A DNA stretch of 60,000 nucleotides, from NCBI GenBank assembly GCA_009760855.2, contig WPIO01000005.1, positions 8,220,001 to 8,280,000 on the forward strand, written 5' to 3'. Shown one piece after another: positions 10,312-19,130 of the stretch (its first letter is position 1; the number at the start of each line of letters is the position of its first letter). Below the pieces are notes generated by a model. That model was not told the origin of the DNA, searched no databases, and saw only the letters and a program-made list of their open reading frames with translations. The stretch is from Cristatella mucedo (Eukaryota; Bryozoa; Phylactolaemata; Cristatellidae). The position numbers were made by a program, and so were the translations under genes.

Positions 10312-11080
10312 ATGTCTATCAGAATAACTGGAACAAGCAATTCAGATTCAAAAACTCTAGTTCCACCAATTAATGGAGCAGAATATAATAAAGTTGGTTT
10401 GCGAAGAATTGAATTTCATTATCCAAAAAATCCAACAATTAAAATAGTTAGGGATGTAAATGATGAGCTGCACTTAAAGAGGTTAGCATCAACACCACTT
10501 TCAGACTTGATAAAGATTCCTGAGGGTTATTATGATAGTATTGGAATTGTGTTTCGCTTAAGCAGATTGCTGCTTCAATCAGGAGATTTTTCCTACCGAG
10601 ATCTAAAGGTGGAATACATTTTACTGCTGATAACGATGATAGAATAATTATGCAGGTTTTTGGTACTTATATTGTATTATTCGATTATAATAAATCAATA
10701 GGTGATACTCTTAGTTTTAGCTCAAAACTACAAGGAATGACAAGTAACTTAGATAATAAAAGCTTTTATCCAGTAAGAACGTATACAGCATGGAACAATC
10801 TTAGAGACGGTGGACGATTTAGAAGTGTTGACTGTGATCTTGTTAATCGATTCATGAACTATATAGAGAATAAAACAAACCTTAAATCAATCTTCTTCAT
10901 TATTTGTAATCAATACTAATGATTTGAATCCAGGACAAAGAGTAGACATTCACTTAAAAAATGTGTTATTTCTACCAAGTCGAACAGATAAGTAATTTTA
11001 AAATAAGCCTATCTGATCAAGATGAAAATCATGTAGATTTTATATCTGATATTGTTGTTACAATAGAAAATTCGAAATAA
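10312..11080 (+). pseudogene. Penton-like minor capsid protein, paralogue 2, broken
   Basis: It starts eight bases after the previous gene. It shares with that gene the N-terminus (MSIRITGTSNSDSKTLVPP), PEGYYDSIGIV, the SVDCDLVN block and the C-terminal beta strand, so the two are a tandem duplication that has diverged strongly in the middle. Frame changes near 10590 and 10915 and a stop near 10992 break it, and the end is TAA 11078-11080. About 256 codons. Either both copies served as vertex proteins or one became a fibre-anchoring variant; that is inference. Confidence 0.65.
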
Positions 11081-11086
11081 AATAGG

Positions 11087-11679
11087 ATGGGTAGCTATGC
11101 TAGAGTTGGTCATGGAAGGATAACTGGAGGAAAATATCATGGCTCTGGCGTACTTGACAAGATTATTGATGGTGTTGGAAAAGCAGCACCAGTGCTCACT
11201 GGACTTACTGGACTTAGCATGAACATTGCCAACAAAGGTATTGAAATGCATCAGGCTAGAAAATTAATTGAGTTGCAGACTAAGAAAGAAAAGATTGACC
11301 AGGAGTATGCTAATAAACCTAGAAATCTTGATAATAAACTTGATGAGGGAAAGAAGAAAGAAAGAACTTGAGTATGAGTTTAGAGAAACAAAAAAGGAGG
11401 AAGGTTATGATAGAAAGATGAAAGAAATGGATCTTGAGATAAAACGAGCAATGCTTGACAAACTTAAACCAAAGAAGAAATACAAAGCAAAGATTGAAGA
11501 CTCTGAGACTGAGGACTATTCAGAAATATTAAAGGAAAATGATCCTAAGGCATATAAAGAAATAGAAAAAAGTGATAAAAGAGAAATCTGCAGTACCTGC
11601 TATTATGCCTGCTCCAAGAGCTGATGGAAATGGTGGATATATGAAAAAAAATTGGTACTGGTTTATACATTCAGAATAA
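11087..11679 (+). pseudogene. Gly-rich then charged virion-protein candidate, frameshifted
   Basis: ATG 11087 follows AATAAAATAGG, seven bases after the preceding gene. The N-terminus is Gly-rich (MGSYARVGHGRITGGKYHGS), followed by a hydrophobic segment (about residues 30-50, APVLTGLTGLSMN) and a long Lys/Glu-rich helix. Frames change near 11365 and 11585, and the end is TAA 11677-11679. About 197 codons. Lying between penton-like and major capsid genes, it is a candidate internal or membrane-active virion protein. That role is inferred from position and composition only. Confidence 0.5.
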
Positions 11680-11713
11680 GAAATACATTTTTACTTTTTT
11701 ATATAGAGAAGAA

Positions 11714-13207
11714 ATGGTAAGAGCACCGATTGACTCGATACTCGAATTAGGTGATCCTAGTTTTCCCAATTATGAAATCAAAGAGTATCAATTTCGAGAG
11801 TTTTATCAGAAAAATGAAAATGAAACAGATAATATTGCAAGTAAGCGTGTAACATTTACTGTCCATGGCGAACAAAAAACATGTTATGTTCTATCAGATG
11901 CATATCTTTTACTTGAGGGACAACTTGGAGCAGCTGGTGCTGATGCAAATACTATAATAGAACTAAAAAGAAGTCTCGCTGTTGGACTTGTTAACAATGC
12001 TGGCGCGTGGTTGTTTAGTAGTATAAGAATTAGACTTGGCGCTGAAGAAATTGAAAGCCTTCCGCTAAAAGAAGGAGTTGGCTCTGTCTCGACACTTATG
12101 GGTCTTCTATGTTATCCTGATGATTATAATAGGACTGAAGGTCCTGCAACTGGATGGAAAAAAGATGAAGCAAAATCAAATTGATGATATGTATTTAAAT
12201 CTTACTTCATATGTCAGTCCAGCTGCTTCTGGAGTAAATACAACAAATGTAAATACTTGTTCTAATATTGGTTTCATCTATAGAAGGGCTACTATAAACA
12301 ATATTGTTGATAGAAATAATGGAACATGTAGTATTGCTCTTCCACTATCACGAATTTCTGTTTTTTTTGTGCTGATATGAATAAAATTCTTTATAATATC
12401 CCTTTTACACTTGAAATGACTCGTGTTGGTGGAAATGAATATGAGGCTATTATGACAGGTGCAACTGGACTTGCTACACATACTGCAAATACTGTTTTCA
12501 CTAGAGCATTTACTTCTACGAGTAATCCGGCAATAGATAATGGAGATGGTGTTTATACCAATTTAAAAATTTTAATGTCAAAGATGAGACTTGTTGTACC
12601 ATGTTTTAATCCGAATGAGAGTGTGCAAGCAGCACTTGCTGATTATTCAAGTGAAAAATCTAAGAAAATAAGACTTATTTACAGAGTTCGACGATGCGAA
12701 AATATCACCATAAGCAGTCTTAATCAAGGACTTAAATTCAGTAAATCTGTATGAGTTTAAAATTCGATTGATAAAGTTAGATGGCTTATTGTTGCAGCTC
12801 AAAATTATAATAAATATGGAAACTACACTGGAAATCCTTGTACTTACAATCATTGTGATATTAAAAATGTTTCTGTGCTTGCTAATGGATCTAAACAATA
12901 TCCTGCTGTTCTAAGGTCTAGTGAACCTAAGAAAGGAAAATGTGCTCCAGCATACATGGATTTCACAACATTCAGAAAACAATATCTTGGCCTTAATGAA
13001 ATTTCAAGTCCTGTTGGTATAACTTATCCTGAGTGGTTGTCTCTATATCCTATTCATGTTATTGATCTGCAATATAATGATGAACCACTTAGAGTAACTT
13101 CTAGACTTGATGTAACAATTGAATTTAATTCTTCAATACCAAACGATGGTACACAAATAATGATTCACTACTTGACTATCTGTGAGAACACCGCAGAGCT
13201 TACATAA
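11714..13207 (+). pseudogene. Major capsid protein (double jelly-roll), broken
   Basis: Starts at ATG 11714 after TTTATATAGAGAAGAA. About 498 codons, the usual length of Polinton/adintovirus hexon-like capsid proteins. Recognisable family features are SDAYLLLEGQL near residues 57-67, LVNNAGAWLFSSIRIRLGAE about residues 93-112, the PLSRI segment at about 12345, and the C-terminal YPAVLRS and LYPIHVIDLQ segments (12900-13080). Frame changes occur near 12175, 12370 and 12750. This protein would form the trimeric capsomers. Its place after the penton-like genes fits a virion module. Assignment is strong from several separated motifs. Confidence 0.85.
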
Positions 13208-13295
13208 AATAGTAATGGAGCAAACTTCACTTGCAACAAAGGTGTTACTGTCTATGATGGAAGTGACATTTAAAAAAATTTAAACCAGAAATATA

Positions 13296-14048
13296 ATGAA
13301 TAAATTTGATTTTGTTTAAGGTTCAGATGAGTGGAAAAAATCGATGTCTTTGAATATTGGAGGCTCAGAAGTTTACTCAGTGCATGGAAATGACTTTGTA
13401 TTCGGAGATCAGACAGAAGTAGATATAGAATTAATCGCTAAAAGAAAACTAAAAAAATTAACTGCCAATAGTTCTAGTATGAGAGATCATCCAATGTTGT
13501 TTGGTAAAGTATTTGAACCTATTGCAGCTAATTTTTTAGAAATGAAACTAAAAGTAATAATTGATAATGCATACGATTGTTTTAGTAGTGATGGTGTATG
13601 CAAATATTCTCCTGATGGAATAATAAACAGCAATACATTAGTAGAAATAAAATGCTTATGGAGCAGGAATATTATTGATGATTTCATACCTAAACAATAT
13701 CACGCACAGTGTTTACTTGGTTTACATGTTTATTTTTTTCCTGGGTTGAATTGTGAAGAACCACTGCTAAATTACGTAGCAGCTGGTTATGTAAGAATTC
13801 CTAATACTGATTTGGATATGCCACTTCAGGAACCAATTTTTATGCTATTGCTTAAAGATGAAAAGTATTTTGATTTTGAGTTTGATATTATAAGCAAATA
13901 TGGCAGATTTAATAATACGAAAGCAAATGGTTATGATATAAAGTATTATATAAGAAGAAGTTTGATCCAAGTAGTAGAAGATGATCCTTGTAGATTTGCT
14001 AGAATTGTTCCTATTGTTAAAGAAGTGCTAGATAGATCAAAATTTTAA
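13296..14048 (+). pseudogene. YqaJ/lambda-exonuclease-like PD-(D/E)XK nuclease, one early stop
   Basis: The intended start is ATG 13296, with an in-frame TAA at 13317-13319 after seven codons. From 13320 the frame is open to 14048, with an internal ATG at 13344 giving 234 residues. N-terminal GSDEW (about 13320-13334), MLFGKVFEP, the core SPDGIINSNTLVEIKC (D and ExK of the nuclease site) and QYHAQC are in the order typical of YqaJ-type recombinases. These resect DNA ends for single-strand annealing in phages and large DNA viruses. It is the best preserved large gene of the element. Such a gene is not part of the core Polinton set. Confidence 0.8.
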
Positions 14049-14063
14049 TTAATACATATATAG

Positions 14064-14902
14064 ATGAGTCAAAGACATCATTGTGATGACTACGTAAGCA
14101 GAATAAATGGTTATATTCTATCAGACCTTGATGCAAATGGAAATAGAATTATTAATATGATGGATCCTGTGAGTGATGGTGATGCTGTAACAAAGTCGTA
14201 TGCAGATGCAAAATTTATTGTAAATAGTGGTACTTATTTAAATCTTCAATATAGACCAATTACAAATCTTGCTCTAGGAGTTAATCCAACAGATGCTGTT
14301 AATGTAAGTCAAGTATCTAATTATGTTAAAACATCTGGCGATACAATGACTGGAGATTTAAATATGAACAGCTTTGCTATTACTTCTACATCTTGAAATT
14401 CTAGCCTAACTACTCCAACAGTTATACCTGATGACTTTTGTGTTACTTATGGTGGATTGAAACGAGATGTATTATTGAAGAATTCTCCTGCTACAACAAA
14501 TTTAAATATGAATAATCACTCTATAATCAATGTTGCTGAGCCCGTTAATCCTTCAGATGCTGCAACGAAATCTATGTTGACAGAGCAGTTAAAAAAATAA
14601 CAGAAGTCGTTGTACTTACATTTAATCCTAGGGCAATGAATTCTATTAATAATAATTCTACTGCATATTCTTGGCAAAATAGGAATGCTCCTCCACTGAT
14701 AATATTAAGTGCAATGGTTGTTGGATCGTCAATTTGTATACAACTAAGGCCTAGCAGCGATATGACTATAGTATCTGGAGACATAGGAGCTATAAATAAA
14801 TCACCTACTGGAACAGATTTTAAGTACTATGCATACTTTACAAGAGTTCCGATAGAATATTATTATGTTGATAACCTAGGAAATATAAAAGTTAATATAT
14901 AA
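14064..14902 (+). pseudogene. Phage-like fibre protein with shaft repeats, broken
   Basis: ATG 14064 follows ATACATATATAG. The product contains repeats seen in tail and head fibres of phages and some integrated viruses: DLDANGNRIINMMDPVSDGD followed by AVTKSYAD, then SGDTMTGDLNMN, then after a break NLNMNNHSIINVAEPVNPSD. The C-terminal part (14602-14902) is a beta-rich putative receptor-binding head ending GNIKVNI. A TGA at 14394 and a TAA/frame change near 14597 interrupt it. About 280 codons. It is inferred to be the vertex spike that binds the host cell. Confidence 0.75.
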
Positions 14903-15104
14903 ATTAGCTACATAAGTACCTGAAAAGTACAAATGAACTAGTTGGACAATTAATTCTTTTAATTTAGTTGCTTTACGTTTACCTTTTACTAGCAGAAATA
15001 GTTTTGCGATATGCATTATTGATTCGTGTTCTAAACAATGATGATTACAGAATAACTAGGAACACCTTTTTTAAAGTGTTTCTTTGCTAGACAGTATATC
15101 TTTG
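14903..15104 (-). other. Short stretch between fibre and Cys-rich gene
   Basis: On the minus strand an ATG frame from about 15019 (MHIAKLFLLVKGKRKATKLK...) runs for about 45 codons into the end of the fibre gene, and coding-like sequence (about 15100-15030) precedes it. These may be remnants of one or two small genes, but nothing is recognisable. Confidence 0.25.
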
Positions 15105-15362
15105 TTAGTCTTTGTGTTTAGAATACTTATTCTTTGCGTAAAAACAATCTGCACAAATGGTTATCTTATTATTTCTTAAAATACCACAATCAAATTCTGT
15201 TTCTGTACCATCTAAATTGCAGATATCGCAACGCATTTCATACTTTAACTTAGGTCTTCGTTTAACCTTTTTACAAACTGGATGACCTGATTCTAAGTAT
15301 TCAAGTTCGCTAAATGATGTCGAACGAGTATCATAAAATATTTCCATTTCAAAGAATGTCAT
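15105..15362 (-). CDS. Cys-rich, probable zinc-binding 85-residue protein
   Basis: An intact minus-strand frame, divergent from the integrase gene that begins near 15370. The product has a CDIC pair at about residue 45, a further Cys near residue 59, and CADC near residue 71, preceded by HPVC. This spacing suggests a zinc ribbon or treble-clef fold. The basic stretch KKVKRRPKLK lies before it. A role as transcription or DNA-binding factor is an inference. No exact family is recognised. Confidence 0.6.
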   Translation of the reverse strand: MTFFEMEIFYDTRSTSFSELEYLESGHPVCKKVKRRPKLKYEMRCDICNLDGTETEFDCGILRNNKITICADCFYAKNKYSKHKD

Positions 15363-15369
15363 TTTTAAC

Positions 15370-16240
15370 TCTAAATGAAAGAAAAAAGGAAGGGAAATTT
15401 AATCCAGACTCTGATATTAGCCATATATTCAAGCCAAGACCCAAATTAATTCCAAAAGGTTTGCCTTAATACTGTCGAACCGAATGAAAGTCATCAAGCA
15501 GACATTTTATATATGCCCAATGATTGCGGATACAAATATGCTTTGAGTATTATTAACGTAGCTATCAGATATAAATCCTCAAGACCACTTAAAACAAAGT
15601 CTTCTAAAAAAGTAACACAAGCCATAATAGATATTTATACAAAAAGTTTATTGAAATGGCCAAAGAAGATAACAGTAGATCCTGGATCTGAGTTTAAAGA
15701 AGAGTTCATGAAAGAAATAAAAAGACATAAAACGCAAGTTATAGAAGCTAGTAGTAAAAAGAGTGTTGCACTTGTCGAAAGAATGAATAGAACTGTAGCA
15801 GAAAGAGCCTTTATTGCACAATATGAAAAGGAATTAGAAAACATTAATAATAGAGATTGCACTAGAAATAAAGAATGGATTTATATTTACCAAAGATTAT
15901 TGATTATCTAAAGAATAGCGTTACTGGATCAATTGGTGAAGAACCTGAAAAGGCAATAAAAAAAGAATCAGTAAAACTGAATATACCAAAATATCATAGA
16001 AAAGTAGGAAAGCAGGAAAAATTATTAGAACTTGGAACAACTGCTGTTAGATATTTACTAGAACCAGGTGAATGAGAAGATGAAAAAAGAAGAAGAGCTA
16101 CAGATGCGATATGGAGCTTGACTAAACATACTATTGTTAGAACAATGGTATTGAAAAAACAACCGGCGCGTTTTTGGATAAATGATGTTAAAAGGAGTTT
16201 TGTTAGAGAAGAACTACAAGTAATTAAAAAGGAGGAGTAG
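15370..16240 (+). pseudogene. rve-family (retroviral-type) integrase, broken
   Basis: The catalytic core is clear: first Asp in QADILYMPNDCG (codon 15501), second Asp in TVDPGSEF (codon 15678), Glu in VERMNRT (codon 15777), so the second spacing is D-x32-E, close to the usual D-x35-E. The C-terminal part (about 15920-16240) contains VRYLLEPGE and SFVREELQV, as in Polinton integrases. Breaks are a stop/frame change near 15467, a frame change near 15905 and TGA at 16073. The N-terminus before the core is short and poorly preserved. The enzyme would have inserted the viral DNA, making the short duplication at the ends. Confidence 0.9.
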
Positions 16241-16548
16241 TTGCTCTTTGTGAACGTTCTGCTATAATTTCGTCAAACTCTTCTTTTGTAACTACTTCAT
16301 CAGATAAAGCATCTGTTATTTTTTAAATAAATTCTGTGTTAGAATTGAGAGCAAATCTTTTTCTTTTATGTATTTCAACTACAACACCATCAACTGCCAT
16401 TAACATTGCTGTTAGCGATGAGAGAGCGGAGGTAACATTAGTTACACCTGGATGTGTGTGAACATGCAATGTAGAAACTGTAACCCCTAAAGCTACTAGT
16501 ATATTTGGATTTTAATTATATATCTCACTTTTGTTAGCTGAGTTAGAC
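16231..16548 (-). pseudogene. Small minus-strand protein with hydrophobic segment, broken
   Basis: One minus-strand frame reads from about 16548 (GTG where an ATG would be expected) to TAA near 16231, interrupted by TAA codons near 16513 and 16324. It contains NPNILVALGVTVSTLHVHTH and the hydrophobic segment SSLTAMLMAVDGVVV, then a charged C-terminal tail. About 100 codons. It overlaps the end of its upstream neighbour and converges on the integrase. Possibly a small membrane or virion protein. Function unknown. Confidence 0.45.
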
Positions 16549-16999
16549 ACGATCTAACTTTAACGTTATATGCAACCACCTCATCATATTTTTGAAGGAC
16601 AAATTTCTTTCTTAGATCTGCCGTTTTCCTATAATTATTTAGAAAATATTATCAGCAATATTTCTTGGAAAACCTTTTACATAATATGGATCCCTGAATG
16701 TTTCAACTAGACAATCATCAGCAATGTTAAAAGATCGATCCTCATTAAATAATTCTGGATGTCTAATCAAATTATAATTTGCCAGCTTTTGCTTCTCACC
16801 TTTACGAATTAAACTAATTATAAAATCAATGTGTTGTTTAACCTCCTTATAATTATTAACAAAAGGAATGCGATAATCGTAAAACTTATAGAATACTTCC
16901 CTAATTCTAATAATGTAAGAAATTGTGCCCTCGCGATAGTGTCTGTAAAAGAATTCACACCTTGTACTAATAGTATATTTAATAAATATTCTTCCTTAA
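16500..16999 (-). pseudogene. Unknown minus-strand gene adjoining the right inverted repeat
   Basis: A frame open from about 16999 to TAA at 16639-16641 has protein-like composition: STRCEFFYRHYREGTISYII at the start, later PFVNNYKEVKQHIDFI, and FRDPYYVKGFPRNI near the end. A second frame then continues coding-like (KTADLRKKFVLQKYDEVVAY) to about 16500, so the gene is probably frameshifted near 16640. About 160 codons. There is no ATG at the 5' end, which lies inside or next to the inverted repeat. Its outermost position, reading inward, suggests an early gene driven from the repeat, but no family is recognised. Confidence 0.5.
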
Positions 17000-17210
17000 A
17001 TCAAACTTTATTATGTTAGAGTGCGGTGGCATAAATAACAAAGTAGGAGAAAACACTATGCCGAGCGATAGCGAGTCTAGTGTTGAGCGAGTAGTTCTGT
17101 TTTGAAAGTTATGGAGACTTGGGACTCAGAAAAAGACATTCAATCGAGCTGTGCGAGATTGAGGGTCGAGGCTGAGCCCTAATCTCTATAACGTTCAAAA
17201 CATAACTACT
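16991..17210 (-). repeat. Right terminal inverted repeat
   Basis: The reverse complement matches 3003-3223 with scattered substitutions and small indels. It ends CATAACTACT at 17210. The stem-loop block is conserved without mismatch (17052-17084). Confidence 0.93.
17052..17084. promoter_or_regulatory. Stem-loop inside the right inverted repeat
   Basis: AACACTA (17052-17058) and TAGTGTT (17078-17084) flank the same 19-base loop as in the left repeat, on the opposite strand. Conservation in two otherwise diverging repeats is the main evidence for function. Confidence 0.45.
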
Positions 17211-17215
17211 CAGCA
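17211..17215. repeat. Target-site duplication, right copy
   Basis: CAGCA, identical to 2998-3002. Beyond it the sequence (TCGCCGGCATG...) differs from the left flank, as expected for a single insertion. Confidence 0.7.
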
Positions 17216-17328
17216 TCGCCGGCATGAAGCTGCAAGCGTCGCTGCTGCGTTCAACATCGAGGCGTGACTTGGCTAGCGCGTGGACGTGGCAAATGTTTTT
17301 CCGTAAGTCAGGGCTTGCCGTTGCGGCA

Positions 17329-17337
17329 TTTTTTATA
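17329..17337 (-). promoter_or_regulatory. TATA box on the minus strand
   Basis: Read on the minus strand this is TATAAAAAA. It is about 120 bases from the element's right end and points toward it, in line with the coding-like region 1880-2993 on the other side of the insertion. Promoter function is inferred. Confidence 0.35.
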
Positions 17338-17344
17338 GAGCTTT

Positions 17345-17694
17345 CTCGAGAGTTCTCGAGTGCCCAACGTGACGTCCTCCTTGCGCATGCGCTCTAAGAG
17401 CTCGAGGCTCGCTGTGCGGCTGTTGAGAGACTCTCTCGACTCTTCTACACGCCCCGACACGCCCGCTTTATCAGGAATCAAAGAGCGACGTCAACTGACC
17501 CATCCAAACGAGTTCGATTGTCAGCCATCTCTTTGGCCAGCTGCTCCTTGAAACCAGACTTAACCGTAAAGATGTGTGGCTCTTCAATCAGAAAATTCCC
17601 GACTTTCTGTACAGTCCTGTTTCGGAGAAAACCGTGGCCACCTTGATCTGTAAGAAGTTTGTAGCTCCTTGCCGCAGACCCACTATCCTCTGCG
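17345..17694. other. Right flank, nothing recognised
   Basis: GC-richer host DNA with no supported gene, RNA or known repeat. Confidence 0.4.
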
Positions 17695-17945
17695 AATCAC
17701 GACCTATAATGCCTGGATTTTTCAGGGGCATGACCTCTGGGTAAAAGCTGAGTCTTGGGCTCAGAGATAAAGTGCCCCCTCGGTCTTAACCCAGGAGGTA
17801 CGATGCTCGCTCTTCACTACCGAGGTCATTGGATCGATTCCTGCAGTGGGCGATCCTGTATTGCCAACTGCAAGCATGGTGATAGCCGTTAAGGGTCTTT
17901 CGCCGTTATGCGAATGAGGCTATTAAATCAGCTATTATTATTTTT
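17695..17945 (+). mobile_element. SINE-A copy with upstream repeat block
   Basis: 17695-17795 matches the repeat at 495-590. It continues into a tRNA-like head with a degenerate B box (GGATCGATTCC) followed by the family-specific CAGTGGGCGATCC, the body GCAAGCATGGTGATAGCC, and the tail AGGCTATTAAATCAGC with a T-rich end. A tRNA-derived SINE, non-coding and moved by a LINE enzyme. Confidence 0.75.
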
Positions 17946-18984
17946 TTTTATGTCAAGAAATACTAATTCGGAGGAGTGGAAACGCTGGTCTTGGGTGGCG
18001 ATGACTAAAAATGTAGCTTGCTCAAAATCTTACATGCTCTTGTGGACAGACATTTCAAGCTGCTTTGAAGCCACAGCTTTGGCTGATGGAAGATGGTGCC
18101 AGTTGCCCCCAATCCACGCCCTTTAGGTGCCCTGGGGGGGGGGCGAGACACTCGCAATTCCGAAAACAGCGAGCCTGTACTTTTGTTTAGCTGTGTTTAC
18201 AGTTGGCCGACAAAAATCCATGTCCATGTTCCTACCAGACTGCCGTGGCCCCAGCTCGTGCCGTGGCCGATATAGGATCTGGCCTTAGTCGCTATCTTCT
18301 CTTCTGCTAGAGAGGGCAATAGCACCCTTAACCCTTGGCTACGCCACTGCTTCCTATCATGCACCAGATCTACTAGAAACTTCTAGCTACGTATTTAGGT
18401 ATCACAGTATTTGTAGGCTCAATTTCCATACTTTAATTTCTCAATATATAGTTTAATAAACAATAGATATAAACTACTAATAATCCTAGTACTTTTTTCA
18501 ATAAGTTATTGTATGAAATAATAATTGTGGTTCAGCAGTCTACAGGACGTCGGAGTTGCGAGCTCTTAATGAAGAGCTTTTGCGACTAGCTGAAGTGCGG
18601 CCGTGCATTTGGCCCAGCTGCGGTGCCGGGCTAGTGCAAACAAGAATAGAAACGTTGAACTGCCCTGCAGTGGGAACTTGCCACGATCAGTGCCGTCAGG
18701 CCAGCTTAGCAGCCAATAGAGCTCAGTTTGAAAGAAGCCAATGTACTAGCCATTCCGCGGACGTGGAGGGATCTAGAAAGACCTTTGCTCGTCACCACAA
18801 GAGACCTCGCCAATAGTGATGCGTCATAGGGATGGAAGGTCTATTTTTCTCCACTTTCGGCCTAGCGCTTCCACGTGTTGAGACATATCGTGAGCTTCTC
18901 GTAACCGTTGCGCTGCACGGCAGGCCCATTAAATCTCCCCGCGACACTATGGTGTAAATTCACGTGAAAAATTGGTAGCGTTTT
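17946..18984. other. Intergenic, nothing recognised
   Basis: Open frames are short and without recognisable composition. A run of nine or more G lies at about 18133. An AT-rich stretch at 18380-18530 has no identifiable ends. Confidence 0.4.
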
Positions 18985-18989
18985 TTGGA

Positions 18990-19130
18990 AACTGACTCTC
19001 TCTGTCTGTGTCTGTCTGTCTGTTTGTCTGTCTGTCTACCTGCCTGTCCGTCCGTCCATCCGTCTGTCCGTCCGTCTGTCTGTCTGTCTCTGTCTGTCTC
19101 CCCGTCTCCCTGTCTCCCTCTCCCTTGGAA
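18990..19130. repeat. (CTGT)n / (CCGT)n microsatellite
   Basis: A run of CTGT, CCGT and CTCC units. The frames over it encode simple repeats and are not genes. Confidence 0.9.

Larger units (their letters stand above)
3003..17210. mobile_element. Polinton/Maverick-type (adintovirus-like) integrated virus, degraded
   Basis: A 14.2-kb AT-rich block bounded by ~220-bp terminal inverted repeats that begin AGTAGTTA, flanked by a CAGCA duplication. It carries a family-B DNA polymerase, an rve integrase, a double jelly-roll major capsid protein and penton-like proteins, the hallmark set of Polintons and adintoviruses. It also has a YqaJ-like nuclease and a phage-like fibre protein. Genes are tightly packed, mostly on the plus strand, with gaps of a few to about 100 bases. 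Nearly all long genes contain stops and frameshifts, so it is not functional. The usual FtsK/HerA-type packaging ATPase and adenain-like protease are not seen. Boundaries and class are well supported; the exact subgroup is not. Confidence 0.92.

Noticed and set aside
11009-11251. Minus-strand frame opposite the Gly-rich protein gene
   Set aside because: Antisense of a coding segment with better start context and composition on the plus strand.
3003-17210. Bacterial prophage as the source of the AT-rich element
   Set aside because: The fibre and nuclease resemble phage proteins, but the TIRs, short duplication, double jelly-roll capsid and rve integrase fit Polintons, and there is no terminase, portal or tail gene.
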